From: Siphlonurus alternatus
Lineage: Eukaryota > Arthropoda > Insecta > Ephemeroptera > Siphlonuridae
DNA length: 64,000 nt
NCBI GenBank assembly: GCA_949825025.1
Contig: OX463779.1
Span: 47,365,784 to 47,429,783 of the forward strand
Reading direction: 5' to 3'
Positions 25,601 through 41,261 of this stretch are shown piece by piece (position 1 is the stretch's first letter; each line of letters begins with the position of its first letter). Both the position numbers and the translations under genes were made by a program. The notes below the pieces were generated by a model that was not told the DNA's origin, searched no databases, and saw nothing but the letters and a program-made list of their open reading frames with translations.

Positions 25601-28600
25601 CCAACTTTTTTTAAAGTAAAAAGGGAAACGATATTTGAGTTTTTTTTTAATTAAAAAATGTTAAATTTATTGCTAAAAAAAGTTTATTTAGATGCATTAA
25701 ATCAAGGAAACTATTTTCAGTTCAAATTTGTAAATTTGTTTTCACACTAAACTTTTAGATGCTGAATTATTTTCAGTACTTCATATCAGTACAAAATTGT
25801 CCTAATTTCATCTTACATCCAGCACTTTTGATCAATAAAGTACTTCATCCGTGTACAAATTTGGTACTATAAAAGAGAGTCTTGCAAGTCTAACAAGTAA
25901 GTACCGAAAATTGACTATCTTTTTATCAGTACCAAATTTATACTTGGATTATTTGGATAATTGGTCAAAAATACTGTTATAAGGATTATTGTCACTGGTC
26001 TTAGGAAATGGTAAATCACTCCAATTTTTTCAGCATTGCATAGAGAAAAAATAAATAAAAATTCTCATGCAATAAAATACACCTAAATTCAGTGCCATTA
26101 TTTTTTAAATTGAGATATAAGAAACGCATGTTATCAAATGCAAATTTCAATCTCCGTAATGGTACTGAATAATGGATTCAAATTTTAGCTTAAAAAACAA
26201 TCATTATTTTAAATAGAATTGTGATGAAATAATAATTATATATTATCATTTACTTTTTGAGATACAAGCCTTCATAAAAACTGCACAATTCGGCAATGCT
26301 GCTCGTAGCTTAACTGGATGGGATAACAATGTTGCCAAATCGTCAAAAAACAACTTTACACTTTTCAGCAGAAAAAACAAATGAATTGCGGTCATGAGCA
26401 GCTTTTTTGACTAGTGAGTCAAAACAGCGTACAACTATTTACCACTCATATTTAAATGTTTTTCAATGTTTGCAAGGATGATGGATGAATAAATACACGA
26501 GAAAGTGTTTAAAGTGATTCATTTTATTAAATAAACATATTTTACTGTGCTGATCACTGCTTTCCTAATAGTGCTTGTTCTTGTCACTCATATGTATTGC
26601 GTATGAAAAGAAGATGGCGGCGCATAAAAGAAAGATGGCGGAACTTCCGGTGACAATAATCGTTAATATGTAAAATGAAATTAGAATAATTATACTGAAA
26701 CCAATTCAGCATCTAAAAGTTTAGTGTTTTTGTTAATGAATAAAGCATTAAAAAAATAGAGAACTAAAAAAACTGAACGTTTACAAACACTCTGTTTATA
26801 TTTGTTGCTAAATTTACACACGTACGTACAAAAGTACATGACAACTTTTGTAACCATATGTTTTTTAAAACAAATCTGTTTCAGTTTCAAAGTGACACAA
26901 GTGATTGTCTGTGACAATTTTTCACACGTCACTATAACTCCCTGGTGCAGGCGACGTTTCAACACGTTTTGTTTCGCAAAGAAATGAGACGACATGAAAG
27001 ATGGCGTCACATTAGCCTGGGAGAAGAATTACGTCATATGTCCTTTGTTCTTTCAGGCTTTTAATTTTACTTTTGATTTCCCTTAAGATTTCAACAATTT
27101 TTGGGGGGAACTTTAATAAAAAGACCACGAAGTTATCTTTTTTAAAAAAAAAATCTTATTTAATCAAAAAAGTACTAAAATTTATCAAGTTTAATGAAAT
27201 GATATTAAAATCTTGTCTCACGAGTACTGCACGTAAATGTCAAGTTAAAAGCAAGCCCTGTTTATAGCACTAGAGTGTATGCTACATTGCATGGTATAAC
27301 GAGATATAGAGCGAAGAAGATATAAATATAAATTCATAATAATACCATGCAGTTTTGAGAATAAACTATACATGTATAGTAAAACAACTTTGTAATTCTT
27401 ATTATTAAATTTCAGTTATATTGTACACTCGTCACCGCGGAAAATTTCCCTATGCAGCCTTGTTAGTCACCATGCCCCATAAGAATAACACACGGCATGG
27501 TGATTAATAAGGCTGCAAGTGGGAAACTTTCTAAGTCAACGAGCGTACAATATAACAACAAAGAAGGCATAGAACACTGAAAAACAGTGCTTCATAAGTA
27601 ATTTGAGATCTCCCATTTGTTCATTGGTCAAATTTCCCCCCCCCCCCCCCCCAACCTCCTAAACAAGTAAGGAGGGAGGTTTCTTGAAGAACCAAATCAT
27701 GACGAGTTATTAAGGTTCACCCGCAGGTCTCCTGAAAATATGCAATTTTCAGTTTCTTTGCTTTTCGATGTTTTGTTTTCCTTCTTTGCTTTGCCGACGG
27801 GCACTTGACGCAGTGATATACACCTCTGATTCGTAATCGGATGGTCGTGAGTTCGATCCCAGCCATGCACCGCCAAACTTTTCACAAGTAGCGGTTGCTA
27901 AAGAACACCCACTCGTGCATCCGGGAGGTGATTGATGGCATCCTCCATCAATTGCCGACCATCCTGACTAAGGTTTCCATGGTTTCCTCAGTCACAACCA
28001 GGCAAATGCTGGGATGGAGATTGCTTAGGCCATGGCCGCCCCGGTTTGGAAGGGACCCACAAAAGTAGGGTCTACGAAGAGCCGGGAGGTTAAATCCAAT
28101 TCAATCACTTAAATGTGGCCAGTACCCTATACTAGGGTTCAGTTAAAAAGCTAAATAAAAGGTAATTTTTATTGCATGAGCTCTACACAAGGCCTTGTGT
28201 AGTCAATGGTAATTTTTTTGGGAAAACAAAAATCAATAATTTTGATTTGCCGAAAAACGCACCGCATAATGAGAAAAACAAAGCAAAGAAACTGAAAATT
28301 GTTTAATAATAACAGTTGAACAGACCTCTACTAATAATTAAGGCGCATTTAAGCCGTAAGACATTTTTTTTTGTGTGTGCAGACTATGCACTATATATAA
28401 CTGTCATTGATAATCATTGCAAACAACATAAATACAGACAATAAACGTTAAATTTAATTAATATCGTAGACTAATTATCAAAGTCTTCTGCTCGATTATA
28501 AAACAAAGACATTACAAATAATGGTTTGTTTTTACAACCATTGTGCGAGTATCTTATTATTATTAAACATTTGCAGTGTCGTTTCAACAACTGCTAGACG

Positions 28601-29510
28601 GTCTGTCAGCTGACCGACGAAAGAGGCTGACCTCTGACACGTCCGTGATTCATTACATCGTGCTCATTAATTAAACTTTTTACATCACAGTCTGGACTAT
28701 TCATGTCACAACTTCCTGAATGAATGAAATGAGCACAAAAAATTGTATCACTGCAGCTTTGTATTTTTTAATTGAGGAAACTTTTTTGTTTATGTTTTAA
28801 GTTACGGCGGTACTTAAAAAAAATAACAAACACGATATTGTGTTTTATATTACACATGTTATAAATATAACAAAAAATATTATGATTAGAAAATCATTAA
28901 AAACGTGATTAATTTTATAATATAGCGTAATGCAACTTATTTAGAAAACAGACCGCTTTCTTAAAGGGGTACCAAAGTGAATACTTTTTTTACATATTCG
29001 GGCAGCTAAGAATTATTCTGATATCCCTGTGGCTCAATATTTTCGTACGATGCCTAATTATTTTAAAATTAATTATTTAGTTTGAAAAGTGAGTTCAAAA
29101 ACCGTTGGTTGATTCAAGTCGGTGCGCGCCCGCAGCAGCCGCTGATACGACGAGAATTTCCCGCGAATCATGGGAACCTCCTCCCGCCCCTTTCTTGTCG
29201 TATCACTGGCCGCTGCGGGAGCGCATCGGCTCGAATCAATCAACGGCCATAGAACTCACTTTTCAAACTAAATAATTAATTGTAAAATAACTAGGCATTG
29301 TACGAAAACATTGAGCCACAGGGATGTTGGAATAATTCTTAGCTGCCCGAATATGTAAAAAAAAGTATTCACTTTGGTACCCCTTTAATGTTTTTAAAAT
29401 AATTTAAGTAGCATATTTTTTTTGTGACCATTTCATTAAGAGAGGGAAAAAAAATATATCGGGTTCTGTATAACACATTAATTATGCTATGCTCTCGCCA
29501 TTTCTTATTC

Positions 29511-29586
<76 letters not shown>

Positions 29587-32500
29587 TCAAGAGGTTTTCC
29601 ATGCATAAAAGGCTCCTTGAAAATCGTGTTCTCTCTGCAATCTGCATGCATGAAAACAAAGGGGGGTACTGGTTGGTCCGCGAATGTTTTTCACGGATCT
29701 TTCTCGAGGATCTGAATCTGCGAAGTTTCGCGAAACCTTACACAACGTTGTTGAATAGGTCGTTTGAAAACACTTCTCCACAAATGAAAATTCCCTCCCT
29801 GTCAGAAAAACAGTTTTACGTTCACATTTAGTAGAGGTTTGACGGCGTCAGAGAGACCACCAAGCAATTCATTGGTCATCGTAAATATTTAATTTGTTCT
29901 CGTTATTTATTTATTGTCGTTCCAAACTATATTAGTTTATTTCAAGTTCGTGGAAAACGATAGGAGCTAAAACTTTGCTATAGATGCCAGCGCCAGCAGT
30001 CGGCTAACAGAATCAATCTTATAACAGCCGTGAAACAAGGAAACCCAATTATGACGTCGAGTCAGGGAGGAGAAACAAGTCTATATTTGGAGAAAAAAAA
30101 TATCGTCCGAAATTTCTTCATAAAATATAAAAAAAAATCAATTAATTGATTTTATATAATAATATATCAGAGTTTTGTGATAAACGATTCTTTTTTTTTT
30201 TTTTTTCCCTCTGAGTTAACTTTTAATTGACTTTTTATTTTATATACAGCTCTACAATCTAGTTAATATTTTTGCCATCTTTTTTCTTTATTAATTTTTC
30301 TTTTCAATCATAAAACCTAAAAATTTTATGTCGTTAATAAAATTAATTGTCTGTAGGATTCTGAAAAAAAAAAAAAAAAAAAGTTTATTTTTTTTTTCTA
30401 GATTGAAGCCAATGTTGTTCAAATAAAAAGGGTTAGATTTAATCTAATAGATCGAATGGCAATTTAGTTAAAAGTAACATCATATAACCTTTAAGAGTAT
30501 CTATAGAAGCCTATGCTGTTGCTATTCAAGTTGTAAGCGTTCTAGAGACGGCTCTCTTTCCCCTTTTAGTCCAGGATAGACTTGAAATTAGGTCGGCAAA
30601 ATTAGTTGCTAACTTAAACTTCGCCCATATGTTCTTATGACCTATATGAACCCACAGTAAAAAGTCCCGTCAAGTCCCCCCTGGCCTTCATGGTCAAACC
30701 CGGGTTTGTCCCGGATTTCAAAAAACATTTTTTATCTCAACAACTACTTATCGCAGACCAATGCAAAAGGTATCAAAGCAAAGCTTATTAACTACACAAC
30801 AAGGAAAAAAATACCTCAACATTACTAATTGATTTTATTATGCAAATAATTAGCAATTAGTGAGTTTATATCCACCATTCATGATTTTGAAAGTAAACTA
30901 CGCCGAAAATATGCAAGATATCAATTTTGAGTTTATTACAAATAATTAGGTTTATTTAATAATGAACTCAGAGCTTTTTATTTTATAGCTCTAGCACTCA
31001 TAGATCGTGAGATAGTAGGGAGAGAAGTGTGAAAAACAGGGGCGGGCGGGCATCATTACTATGGGTATAGCAGGTATACCGCCGCCTCTCTCCATACAAA
31101 ATACATTGCAGCGGCGCCGCTCGCTCGAGTCTCACTCATCCCCTGCACTCTCTTTTTCGACAATACTATCTTAAATTTATCAAAATCATAACAATTATAT
31201 AGATATGGGGTGTGAGATGACATTGCTTTGATATTTTTTGCAATATAATATGTTATATATACAATATATATATATAGTGTAAGTAAGCAAATACTTAGCA
31301 ATGTAATTTATATAATAGCACACACTCAGAAATGTATTTATGATAGTCGAGTTCTAAGGTTAATAATAATATTTTTATTTACATAGAATTAATGCAAGAA
31401 ACAATTTGGGAAATTAACATACTTATTTGAAAATGATCATAATATTGAAATAATCCAAAAGGTGGTATAATGAAAAGATCCATAAATATATAAGAAGTAA
31501 AGATACTGACTGCTGTTATAGTTGACTATTATTTTTAACTGCTCTCGTGTCATTACATCTGGCTAATATACCGGGTACTAAAATATTACAACTATAATAT
31601 ATATAATAATATAATTTACAATACTTTTTCCAGTATATATTTGTTCCATGAATATTAAAAGTGATAAAAGTATTATTGTCACTAGTCTTGGGAGATGGTG
31701 AATCACTTTGAAATTTATAGTACCTTAAATATATTTCCTTATATTATGACATAAATTTTCAGCAAAAAGAAATGAAGCCAAAATCTGTCTAGTTTTTAAG
31801 ATATACAGGATACAAGGATACAAATATTAATAGTGAGAATATCATTGGAAATATGGCAGCCATTAGTCAAATCAGCATCTTTTTTAACTAAAAAAAAATT
31901 AATATCTCAAAAACTGGACTGAATAATTACTTTTTTTTTACTTCAGAAAGTGAACAGTCATTTTGTGTTCCATGTTCTGATCTAAATTTTATATTTTTTA
32001 CCATAAAAAAAATAATTACACTATAGTGACAATAATCCTTAATATCATGCAACTGACTGCTAGGATATTGTCATATTGGTATTTTCTAATCATGTTTGTT
32101 AGAAGAACTTGTTAAACTTATTTCTGCACATGCACTTATTGATTTTTCTTTAGTCTTTTATAAGATAATTATAAAAATGTGATTGCTGCATATAATATGA
32201 CGACTGATTGACACTTAATTATTTCTAGTTGGACTATAGTTTTAATGTTTGGGCAAGAGGCAAGAATATATAAAATTCAATGCTAATTCAAAGAACTAAA
32301 TACTGCTCTTATATACATGCATCATTCATTGTGTGCATGGATATACCAAATTACCACTTTATAATTTTGTGAACGACACAATTAATACATAGAATAATTA
32401 TACTTCGATCTCGATGTATTCAATAAAATGTTGTTGACAGTATTTCGGGTATTTCCTTCAAAAAGCAAGTGTTATATGTAATACCAGCAAGTTTATTGTA

Positions 32501-33781
32501 CCATGCATTCACATAATGAATTAATATAGCCTGGAACAAATACATAATTACTGAATTATCATAAAAGAGTTAGTATAAGAGAAGACGCGATTCGATCACT
32601 GCAAAGGATATATCATGAATAAATAAAATAGTTAAAGTTTATGTTTATTGCGTTAAATAATATATGTATATAAATAAATATAAACAAAAAAACTACAAAG
32701 AAACTACTATCATGGTATTAAGTAAAATAGGAAATCTATCCTGAATACAAAATTAGATAAAAGAGTGATACAAGCTGCCTACTTGATCATAATGATCAAT
32801 ATGGCATATACAATTTTACTTACCCCCCTCCCCCAATCCCATATCTATATAATTGTTATGATTTTGATAAATTTAAGATAGTATTGTCGAAAAAGAGAGT
32901 GCAGGGGATGAGTGAGACTCGAGCGAGCGGCGCCGCTGCAATGTATTTTGTATGGAGAGAGGCGGCGGTATACCTGCTATACCCATAGTAATGATGCCCG
33001 CCCGCCCCTGTTTTTCGCACTTCTCTCCCTACTATCTCACGATCTATGAGTGCTAGAGCTATAAAATAAAAAGCTCTGAGTTCGTTATTAAATAAACCTA
33101 ATTATTTGTAATAAACTCAAAATTGATATCTTGCATATTTTCGGCGTAGTTTACTTTCAAAATCATGAATGGTGGATATAAACTCACTAATTGCTAATTA
33201 TTTGCATAATAAAATCAATTAGTAATGTTGAGGTATTTTTTCCTTGTTGTGTAGTTAATAAGCTTTGCTTTGATACCTTTTGCATTGGTCTGCGATAAGT
33301 AGTTGTTGAGATAAAAAATGTTTTTTGAAATCCGGGACAAACCCGGGTTTGACCATGAAGGCCAGGGGGGACTTGACGGGACTTTTTACTGTGGGTTTAT
33401 ATAGGTCATAAGAACATATGGGCGAAGTTTAAGTTAGCAACTAATTTTGCCGACCCTCCCCATATACTTTTTCAAGTCTATCCTGGACTATTTAGACTAG
33501 AACTGTAATTTCTCTTGAGTGTATTAAAAATAAAATGTAATAAATTTTTAACGTAATAATTTATTTTTAAACAGTGTAATAATATGTATAGCAATAGAGA
33601 ATAAATATACATTAAAAACTTTCGCATGCAAAAAAAAATATACGATATACTTTATATAAAATAATTGTTTTTACTTTAATTATATATTTTATAGTTTTGT
33701 TAATTATAAAAAAAAACACTGAATTTTGTTGACATTTTGCAGTAAAAAGTTAATTTTGTTCCACTGCAAAAAAAGTAGTTC

Positions 33782-33816
<35 letters not shown>

Positions 33817-36800
33817 AATGTTACGAAAGTCCACGGGTCAGCTAGCGTATTATACAATTAAAATTCTAGACGTTTTTACTGAATTACTGTTACTTTTCAA
33901 CGAATCTTTACGGTCTGTTTTATTACCTTTTTTTTTCTATTCAGTATGTTGACAATAGATTTCTTTCCAGAGTTCAAATGTGCGGCACAGATCCAACATT
34001 CAGTATAGATGAAAAGGCATATCGAGCGTTAAATGTCCCGGTAAAAAACGAACAAACTTTTTATTCATTCACTTTAGTGAACAAAATGTATCCTGCAAGC
34101 CGAGATGTGTAGGCGCATTAGTTGCGCGCCTGCCTCGCACGAAGAAGATTGCGGGTTCGAATCCTGGTCCAGAGTGAGATACTTTTTACGACTTTTCCGG
34201 GGTTTGGATAAGTGCCCTGCATTCGGGAGGTGCACCTTAGAGTGTGCCGGGATTCTTGCTACAGGTTTCCATGGTTTCCTGTAGCTAATATGGATTAATA
34301 TCGCTCATATTGTCTCTTATTCGTACGATTTAACGATTAATCTCAGTTACTACTGGAGTCAAGGAAAATTTCTGTCAGACGGAATCGAATGATATAAATT
34401 TTAAAATTTCGAGAATAATCTAAAACTTCATCGCTTATGATTTGAGCAGATTCAAGGGGGCGGTTTCCTCACAATGGCTCCATTTCCGGTTTCCGTCCAT
34501 AAGGCCACAATGTTAAATTTCTACCTCAGTTTTCTAAAAAACTGATCAGACAGATCCATTTCAAAATTTGCATTCCACCTATTCTAGTTCTAAGTACCCT
34601 GCAAGTCTTGTTCAATTCAAGGAGGACCGATTCTAAGATCTCAATAAGCTGAGATCAATCCTTAAAGTTTAAATGCTTACGCCAATAGCTGCAGAATATA
34701 CTGTAGTATGCTAACATTGTAAATATAAAAAAACAACAGTTTGATAAAAATCACAGTAGAATAGAAATATATTACACACGTTCCTATATAATAGAAAGGA
34801 TAGTAGCGATGTAAAGATGAGCTAGAGGCAATCAAATCGGATTGAAAGTGCACTGGATCGTTGCCAGCCTGGAGGGTAGGCAACCCGGAGTGCTCGGTAG
34901 CTCAACAGGCTGCATCGTACAGGCGTTCTCAAATAACGTGGAATGTGGGCGAAATTTCCAGTGGTTTACGTCGTATACCAAACTTTATAATGAACCACTA
35001 GAATTTCAATAAACAACAGGTAATATAATAAAATTATTAACCTTTATGTTTAAATTTAGTAAAAATCAAGAACAATACAGCCACTAAAATTTCAATAAAC
35101 AGGGCATTAAATATTAAAGCTCTACATTTAGTTTAGTTTATATTTCAAATTCTTCATAGAAATAACATCAATTTAATGGCTTTGATCAAAAAATAAATAA
35201 TATTAAATACTTATTACTACTAATATATATGACTTATAATATATTGCATAGTTAAAGGTAAAGCAACACGCCCAGTGTTAAAAAAATTCCCACACATGAA
35301 AATTGTTAATCTTAAAATGTTATCCTCTACATACCCTATCAGTAGCTAAAATATTAGATGTGTATAAATCGATCTAGTTTTCGAGATATTAATTTTTAAA
35401 ATTAACATGGAAGTTCCATTTCTTCAGGTTAAATAAGTCAACTTTAAAAATTCATAACTAAAAAACTAGCTCGAATTTGTATACCTGATATTTTATCTAC
35501 TGATAAGGGATGTAGAGGAGAACATTTTAAGATATGTTTAATAATTTTCTAGTGTGGGAATTTTTTTTAACATTGGGCGTGGTAAAGAGAAAATGCATAT
35601 TTATATGTGAGTTATTTTAGTTTTGATAATTGTTGCAATTGTCATGAGCCGTGAATTTTATGACAACAAAGAGGGTAGTTAAATGTCTTGAGGTAATCTG
35701 GCTTACAGAGAGTCACGTCTGTGCTTTATAGGCCTATGTAAAGTTAACTTAATATCTGGCAATAAATTTAATTTCAAAGTTATGTCACACATGTTGTTGT
35801 TGTTCATAAAACAACATTTACTTTTGTTTATTATTCACATTTATGTTTAACATTATTATAGCAAAGAGCTTTTCCATGTACAGTAATTAAATGTTATTGT
35901 GATTTATGTTTTATCACTTTTAATGATAAAGAATCTTTAACAACGGTTTATATTTTATAACATATAAAAAAAAAAAAAACGTGATGCATTTTATTTTATT
36001 CATGCAATGTATATCAGTATAATATATCGTCACCCCAGAATGCAAATATTTTAACTACAATTTTTTTTTATGGAGTTTTGTTTTAAAAGCCCTTAAAATA
36101 AAATCGTGCTGCAAAACACTGTGATGTCATAGTCATGTATTAACTTTTGTCCCTATGTGTTAAATATTTGCATGACTATGAAGTCACAGCATTTTTGAGA
36201 TTATTTTTTGACGTCATAGGCATACAAATATTTAGCATGCAAGAATTGACGTCATAAAGCACCAAGAGATGGCATTGAAAACCTCCTTGATAGAATCAGT
36301 ATGACTACACAAGTACTTAAGCCAGTAGCAAGGCTGAGATATCAAAACAATGCCACTTTGAGAATCACTCAGGTAAAATCCACCAGATGTCCATACCTGT
36401 CTTTATGATGCCAATAGGGAAAGACATTACAATGACTATGGCGTCACAGCATTTTGCAGCGTAATTTTAATAACGTTGGAGGGTTAAAGAAAATTGAACA
36501 AAATTGATGATAAATAATTTAAGGTCCTCTATCTAAATATGCATTAAAAAAATTCATGCAGGTTGTTCGTTATGGCATATTTTTATAAAGATTAAAGGAA
36601 TATTATTTAGGAAGAGAATCTAGATAATGAAAATATCAGCTGGCTTGACTATAATATAATTTAAGATGAGCAGCATTAAGATTATAGCAGAAATTGCATT
36701 TAAAAGACACTCTGCACTAGACAAGAGAAAAAAATAGTGTCTTATATAAACTAAAAAAGGAATACTTGAGTTTAAATTGAATAATTAAATCACACTGTAA

Positions 36801-39800
36801 TTATTAAGAGTCAGCGACGGACTTTAATACAAAGAATCTCTTATGAAATTAATACAAAGCTAGTGCCTTATCTTGCAAGAACTATTATTAATGTACAATC
36901 TTCAGACTTTGCCATTTCTGTGAGCTCATCAGTAAGGCTTGAAGGTCATAATCTTGCAAGAATTATTTACTAAGAGGAAGAATTAACTTTCAAAACGGTC
37001 GCTTTTGCTGCTAATATGACGCCATGTCAGAACCATGATACGTCACACCACTGACTTTTTAAGCGCAATTGATTGGTTATAACCTTAGTACAAAGGTGCC
37101 GTTTTAGCTGCCGGCGCTAAGCTATCAACTTTGACATCCCCAAACAGATCGCTCGAGCACGCGACTTATTTGGAGGAATTTCCCGAAGGTTGACGAAAAT
37201 TTTCTACTATAGACGTTTCTCAATTCGATGTCCTAGACCATCCTCCCACCAGTCTTTGATAATCTTTCTTTACAAGTAGACAGTATATTAATTTATAAGT
37301 ATTTCAATAGAACTGTGCACTGGCAAACAAGATATCAACTGCTTGAAATTCAATGTACTCTCACGATTTCATTTTACTTTAATTTAAACAGAATAAAATA
37401 ACACCAATTTATTTTCTTATAAAAGCTATGAGACACTTGTAGGAGTGTTGCCAATTCACAGAACTCTCAGCCATCGTAGTTTAAAGGGCCTATACTTCCA
37501 TATTATATAAACAAAGTACTACTGTACTGAGAAGATGAAAGAGAAATGCAACAGTCTATAACTGATATAATGATTTTGATATTAAAAAATAACATATAAT
37601 CAAGCACGGATCGTAAGACATAACTAGTTCATATCTATGAGCTAACTAAAGATCCATTATTTTAACAAGTGCTGAGTTGGCTAAAGAACAAGGAGCTTGA
37701 TTCAATATAAGCTCAATTTAAAAATGAGACCTCTATTTCTTCTTGCAGGATTGCAGCATATCAAAATTAAGAAAGTACAAAAAAAATCATAAAGAAGCAT
37801 TTTAAAGCTTTCAACATAATATAAAAACATAATTATTTTCAATCATCTTCTATCAATTTTTGCTTGTGTTAATTATCACCTCTGTTTTTATCAATATGAT
37901 ATTGGAATTTTATTTGACACTGTGATATCACGATCATCTCACTTTCCACCCAGTGCAGTGATATCGTCTCTCGTCCGAAATAACGAGCTATCTGCCTATC
38001 TCAATTTTGTTGCAATAATGAGCTGTCTGCTATTTCAGGTCAGCGAAATTATGAGTTTTAAATCGGTATAAAATAAAGCTCATAATTGCTTCAACTGTAA
38101 TAGCAGACAGCTCATTATTGCAACGAAATCGTGGTAGGCAGATAGCTCATTATTCCGGACGAGAGACGATATACTTGTGTGTGGTTCTCCAGGCTTTGAA
38201 CATCACTTTAGTACATTGATAAAAAGCAGAGGTGTCCGTCCTGACTGAGATTTTCCACGGTTCCCTCAATTTCAAGTCAGTGAATGTTAAGACGTGTGAC
38301 AGGCCGTGGCCACCATCCTATTCTACCTATTACCCCTCCTTGAGCTGTAGGCTCATAAGAGTGTACCCCTGTAAAAATATAAATAGTGAAACTCACCAGC
38401 TGGACAGAAGCGCCCCTCAGGTCCGTCGTAGATTGCGAGGTTGTGCTCCACGGGGTGGTCGTCGTTGAGCAGGGTGAGGTGGGCGGGCTGGTCACCCTCG
38501 TGGTTGGTGCCCGTCAGAGCCACCGAGCCCAGCAGGTCGAAGCTCAGCTTGCCGTCCGGCTTTGGGTACTCGATGGGCTGGCACTCCTTGGCCGGTCTCA
38601 GACGAGTGTGGTCCGCACCTGTAGAATATATTTATTTAACCACTGGCGGTAATACAGTAATAATAAATTGACAGAATACAGCATTAGTCTTGTCAAGTTT
38701 CACGTAACATGCACATACAAATCTAAATATCGATAACAAACAGCATCAGACACAAATTTAAACAGTTTTTGTCAGTCCAGTCCTCTTATTCTTGAAAGCA
38801 CATTAGTGTAGTGTCATCAGAAAGAATAAATAACAGAAATGAACTCTAAATTTTTAACTTTGATTAAAAAATATTACTAGAATATATTTGGAGGGTAACT
38901 ACTTAATAGACAAACAAAAAATAATCCAAGTAATATTTCAAATTGAGAAAGACGTACAGTCACTAAATTTTTCTATTAAATTAAAATTTAGTAAATTACA
39001 AGAGTACAGAAAACTCTAACTAAATGTCACTAAATCACACAATTTGATTGTATACCAGTAACGGTTAATTTAACATTTTTTCAGTTTCATACTGCGAATG
39101 GAATCTTAAATTTAGACTTAATAGGGAGACAAAAAGGCTACTTTTTATTTAATCAATTACAAGAACTCTAGCAATAAACAAATTTTGATATGAAAACCTG
39201 ATTTTAAAACTTGAATGTTGATTCAAAATCTCACAACACAACAGTTGGACAACATTAATATTTATTTTTACTATAAAAATATTCTCCATTTTCTTATGTT
39301 TGAAAAAGACCACATCATCAAATGTTAGTCGAAACATCTCAATAATGTATTTGTAAATACAGTATATTTGTGTTATCTGTGCCACCAAGACTCTCCTCAA
39401 TACAGAAATTTTATCGTGGTAAGCCTTTTTGGTATTTTCTTATCTTTTTCCTTGATCAATATCTCCATTTACAGATAAATTTCTCCTACAGTGTAACAGA
39501 CTACCTGTAGACTTTATGGCACCTAGCTTTGAAACATGTCTAGCCGTATGTCTGGAGGGGATAAAGCAAAAGACGATCGCCGTGCATCTACACGTAAACC
39601 AAGGTCTGTAATACTGTAGTTACGTTCTATCAGAAACTCTCACCTCCGTGACTGAGGGTCCAGGGCTCCTTGCCACGGGCGATCAGGTAGAAGAGGCCGG
39701 TGTACATGAGTCCTCCGTACAGTCCCAGGGAGGAGTGGAAGGAGGGGCGAACGTTGCGGGCCGCGTGCAATTCCTTCCACACCCAGCTGCTTCTCAGGGT

Positions 39801-40449
39801 CTCCTCGTAACTCTTGGGCTCCGGGCCTGTGGGGAAACGAGTTCCTTGGTCAGTGAAGTTCATGGACACCATAAAGTTGGCAGCGAACCTGGTGGTAACA
39901 GCTGAACTACGTGCGCCTATCGAGGACCCGTTACATGATTTAACATTGTGTAAAATCATGAAAATGCTCTGACAGCAGACACGGCATAATTTTACAGAAT
40001 TGACAACATCATATATAGTTGTCACACACCTTCAGACAAATATTAAAAAATATTTCAACTTTATCAGTGATTTCTTTCATCCATGTTATATTGCCGTATC
40101 TTCGATGCAAAGAAACAAAATTTCTGCTCACAAAGCCATCTATTGGTTTTTTATGTGCTCCATGAATGGAGGCTTCAAGAGTGAATGGATAACACAAATT
40201 TTAGAGGGATCTTTTGAAATTTTCACATCAGATAGGACAAGCATGAAAGGTCCATTTCCAAAATGTTTTTCTCTTGCATTCATCCTTTCTTTCTGAGACA
40301 ACAGTTACAACCCACGTCCTTTTCAGGTCATATTTATCTTTTTATTAAAAGGTGAAGCCTCTCTCTGTACTTTCAATAATTTTTTAAAAATGATTCTCGG
40401 GCTCTGAAAAAAAAATCAGAGTAGCATAACTTTGCACCCTCTATTCATT

Positions 40450-40490
<41 letters not shown>

Positions 40491-41171
40491 GCAGGCTGTA
40501 CTAATTTTGACATACTAATTAGAGTAATTAGTATACAGTATAATAGTTTAAATCATTAACTCCCACTTACTTGTTAGTATTAACGTCATAATATTGAAGC
40601 ATAATTGACATCATAAAGACAGGTAAGGACATCTGGTGGATTTTACCTGAATGAGTTAAAAAGTGGCACTGTTGTGATAACAAAGCCATATAATATAATA
40701 AATGTACAGAGTTTTGCTACTGGCTAAAGTAGTTGGGTCATACTGAGTCAAACGAGGAGACTTTCAATGCCATCTCTTGGTGCTTCATGATGTAATAAGA
40801 AAAGACACCCTCTCTGCCACACTCACTCTTTGTCTCCGAGGCCTCGAGACCGTCTGTGACCGCCTGGAAGACACTCTCCGCGGCCAGCATGCCGGACTTC
40901 ATGGCGGTGTGTGTGCCCTTGATCTTGGGCACGTTGAGGAAGCCGGCGCTGCAGCCCACCATGCAGCCACCGGGGAAGGTGAGGCGAGGCACCGACTGAA
41001 GACCTCCCTCATTGAGGGCACGCGCCCCGTACGCAATCCTGGACACAAGTCATAGTCAGGGGATGTAGTTGAGTCTCAATGTTAATAAGAAACTTTTAAT
41101 TTCAAATAAATAACAATAATAACAACAAATAGGGGGCATACATTACCAATATGTGTCAATTGTTCCAAAAT

Positions 41172-41261
<90 letters not shown>

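Noticed and set aside
26690..27010. 106-residue frame in intron 10
   Set aside because: No domain, atypical codon use compared with ETFDH exons, overlaps the edge of a repeat.
29369..29831. 96- and 135-residue frames with Tyr-Ile repeats
   Set aside because: Frames run through a (TA)n microsatellite and have no domain or splice support.
34880..34925. A-box-like TGCTCGGTAGCTCAACAGG
   Set aside because: No B box follows; a SINE head remnant is possible but not supported.
38277..38671. Plus-strand and alternative-frame ORFs over exons 9-10
   Set aside because: Shadows of the GC-rich ETFDH exons in other frames.
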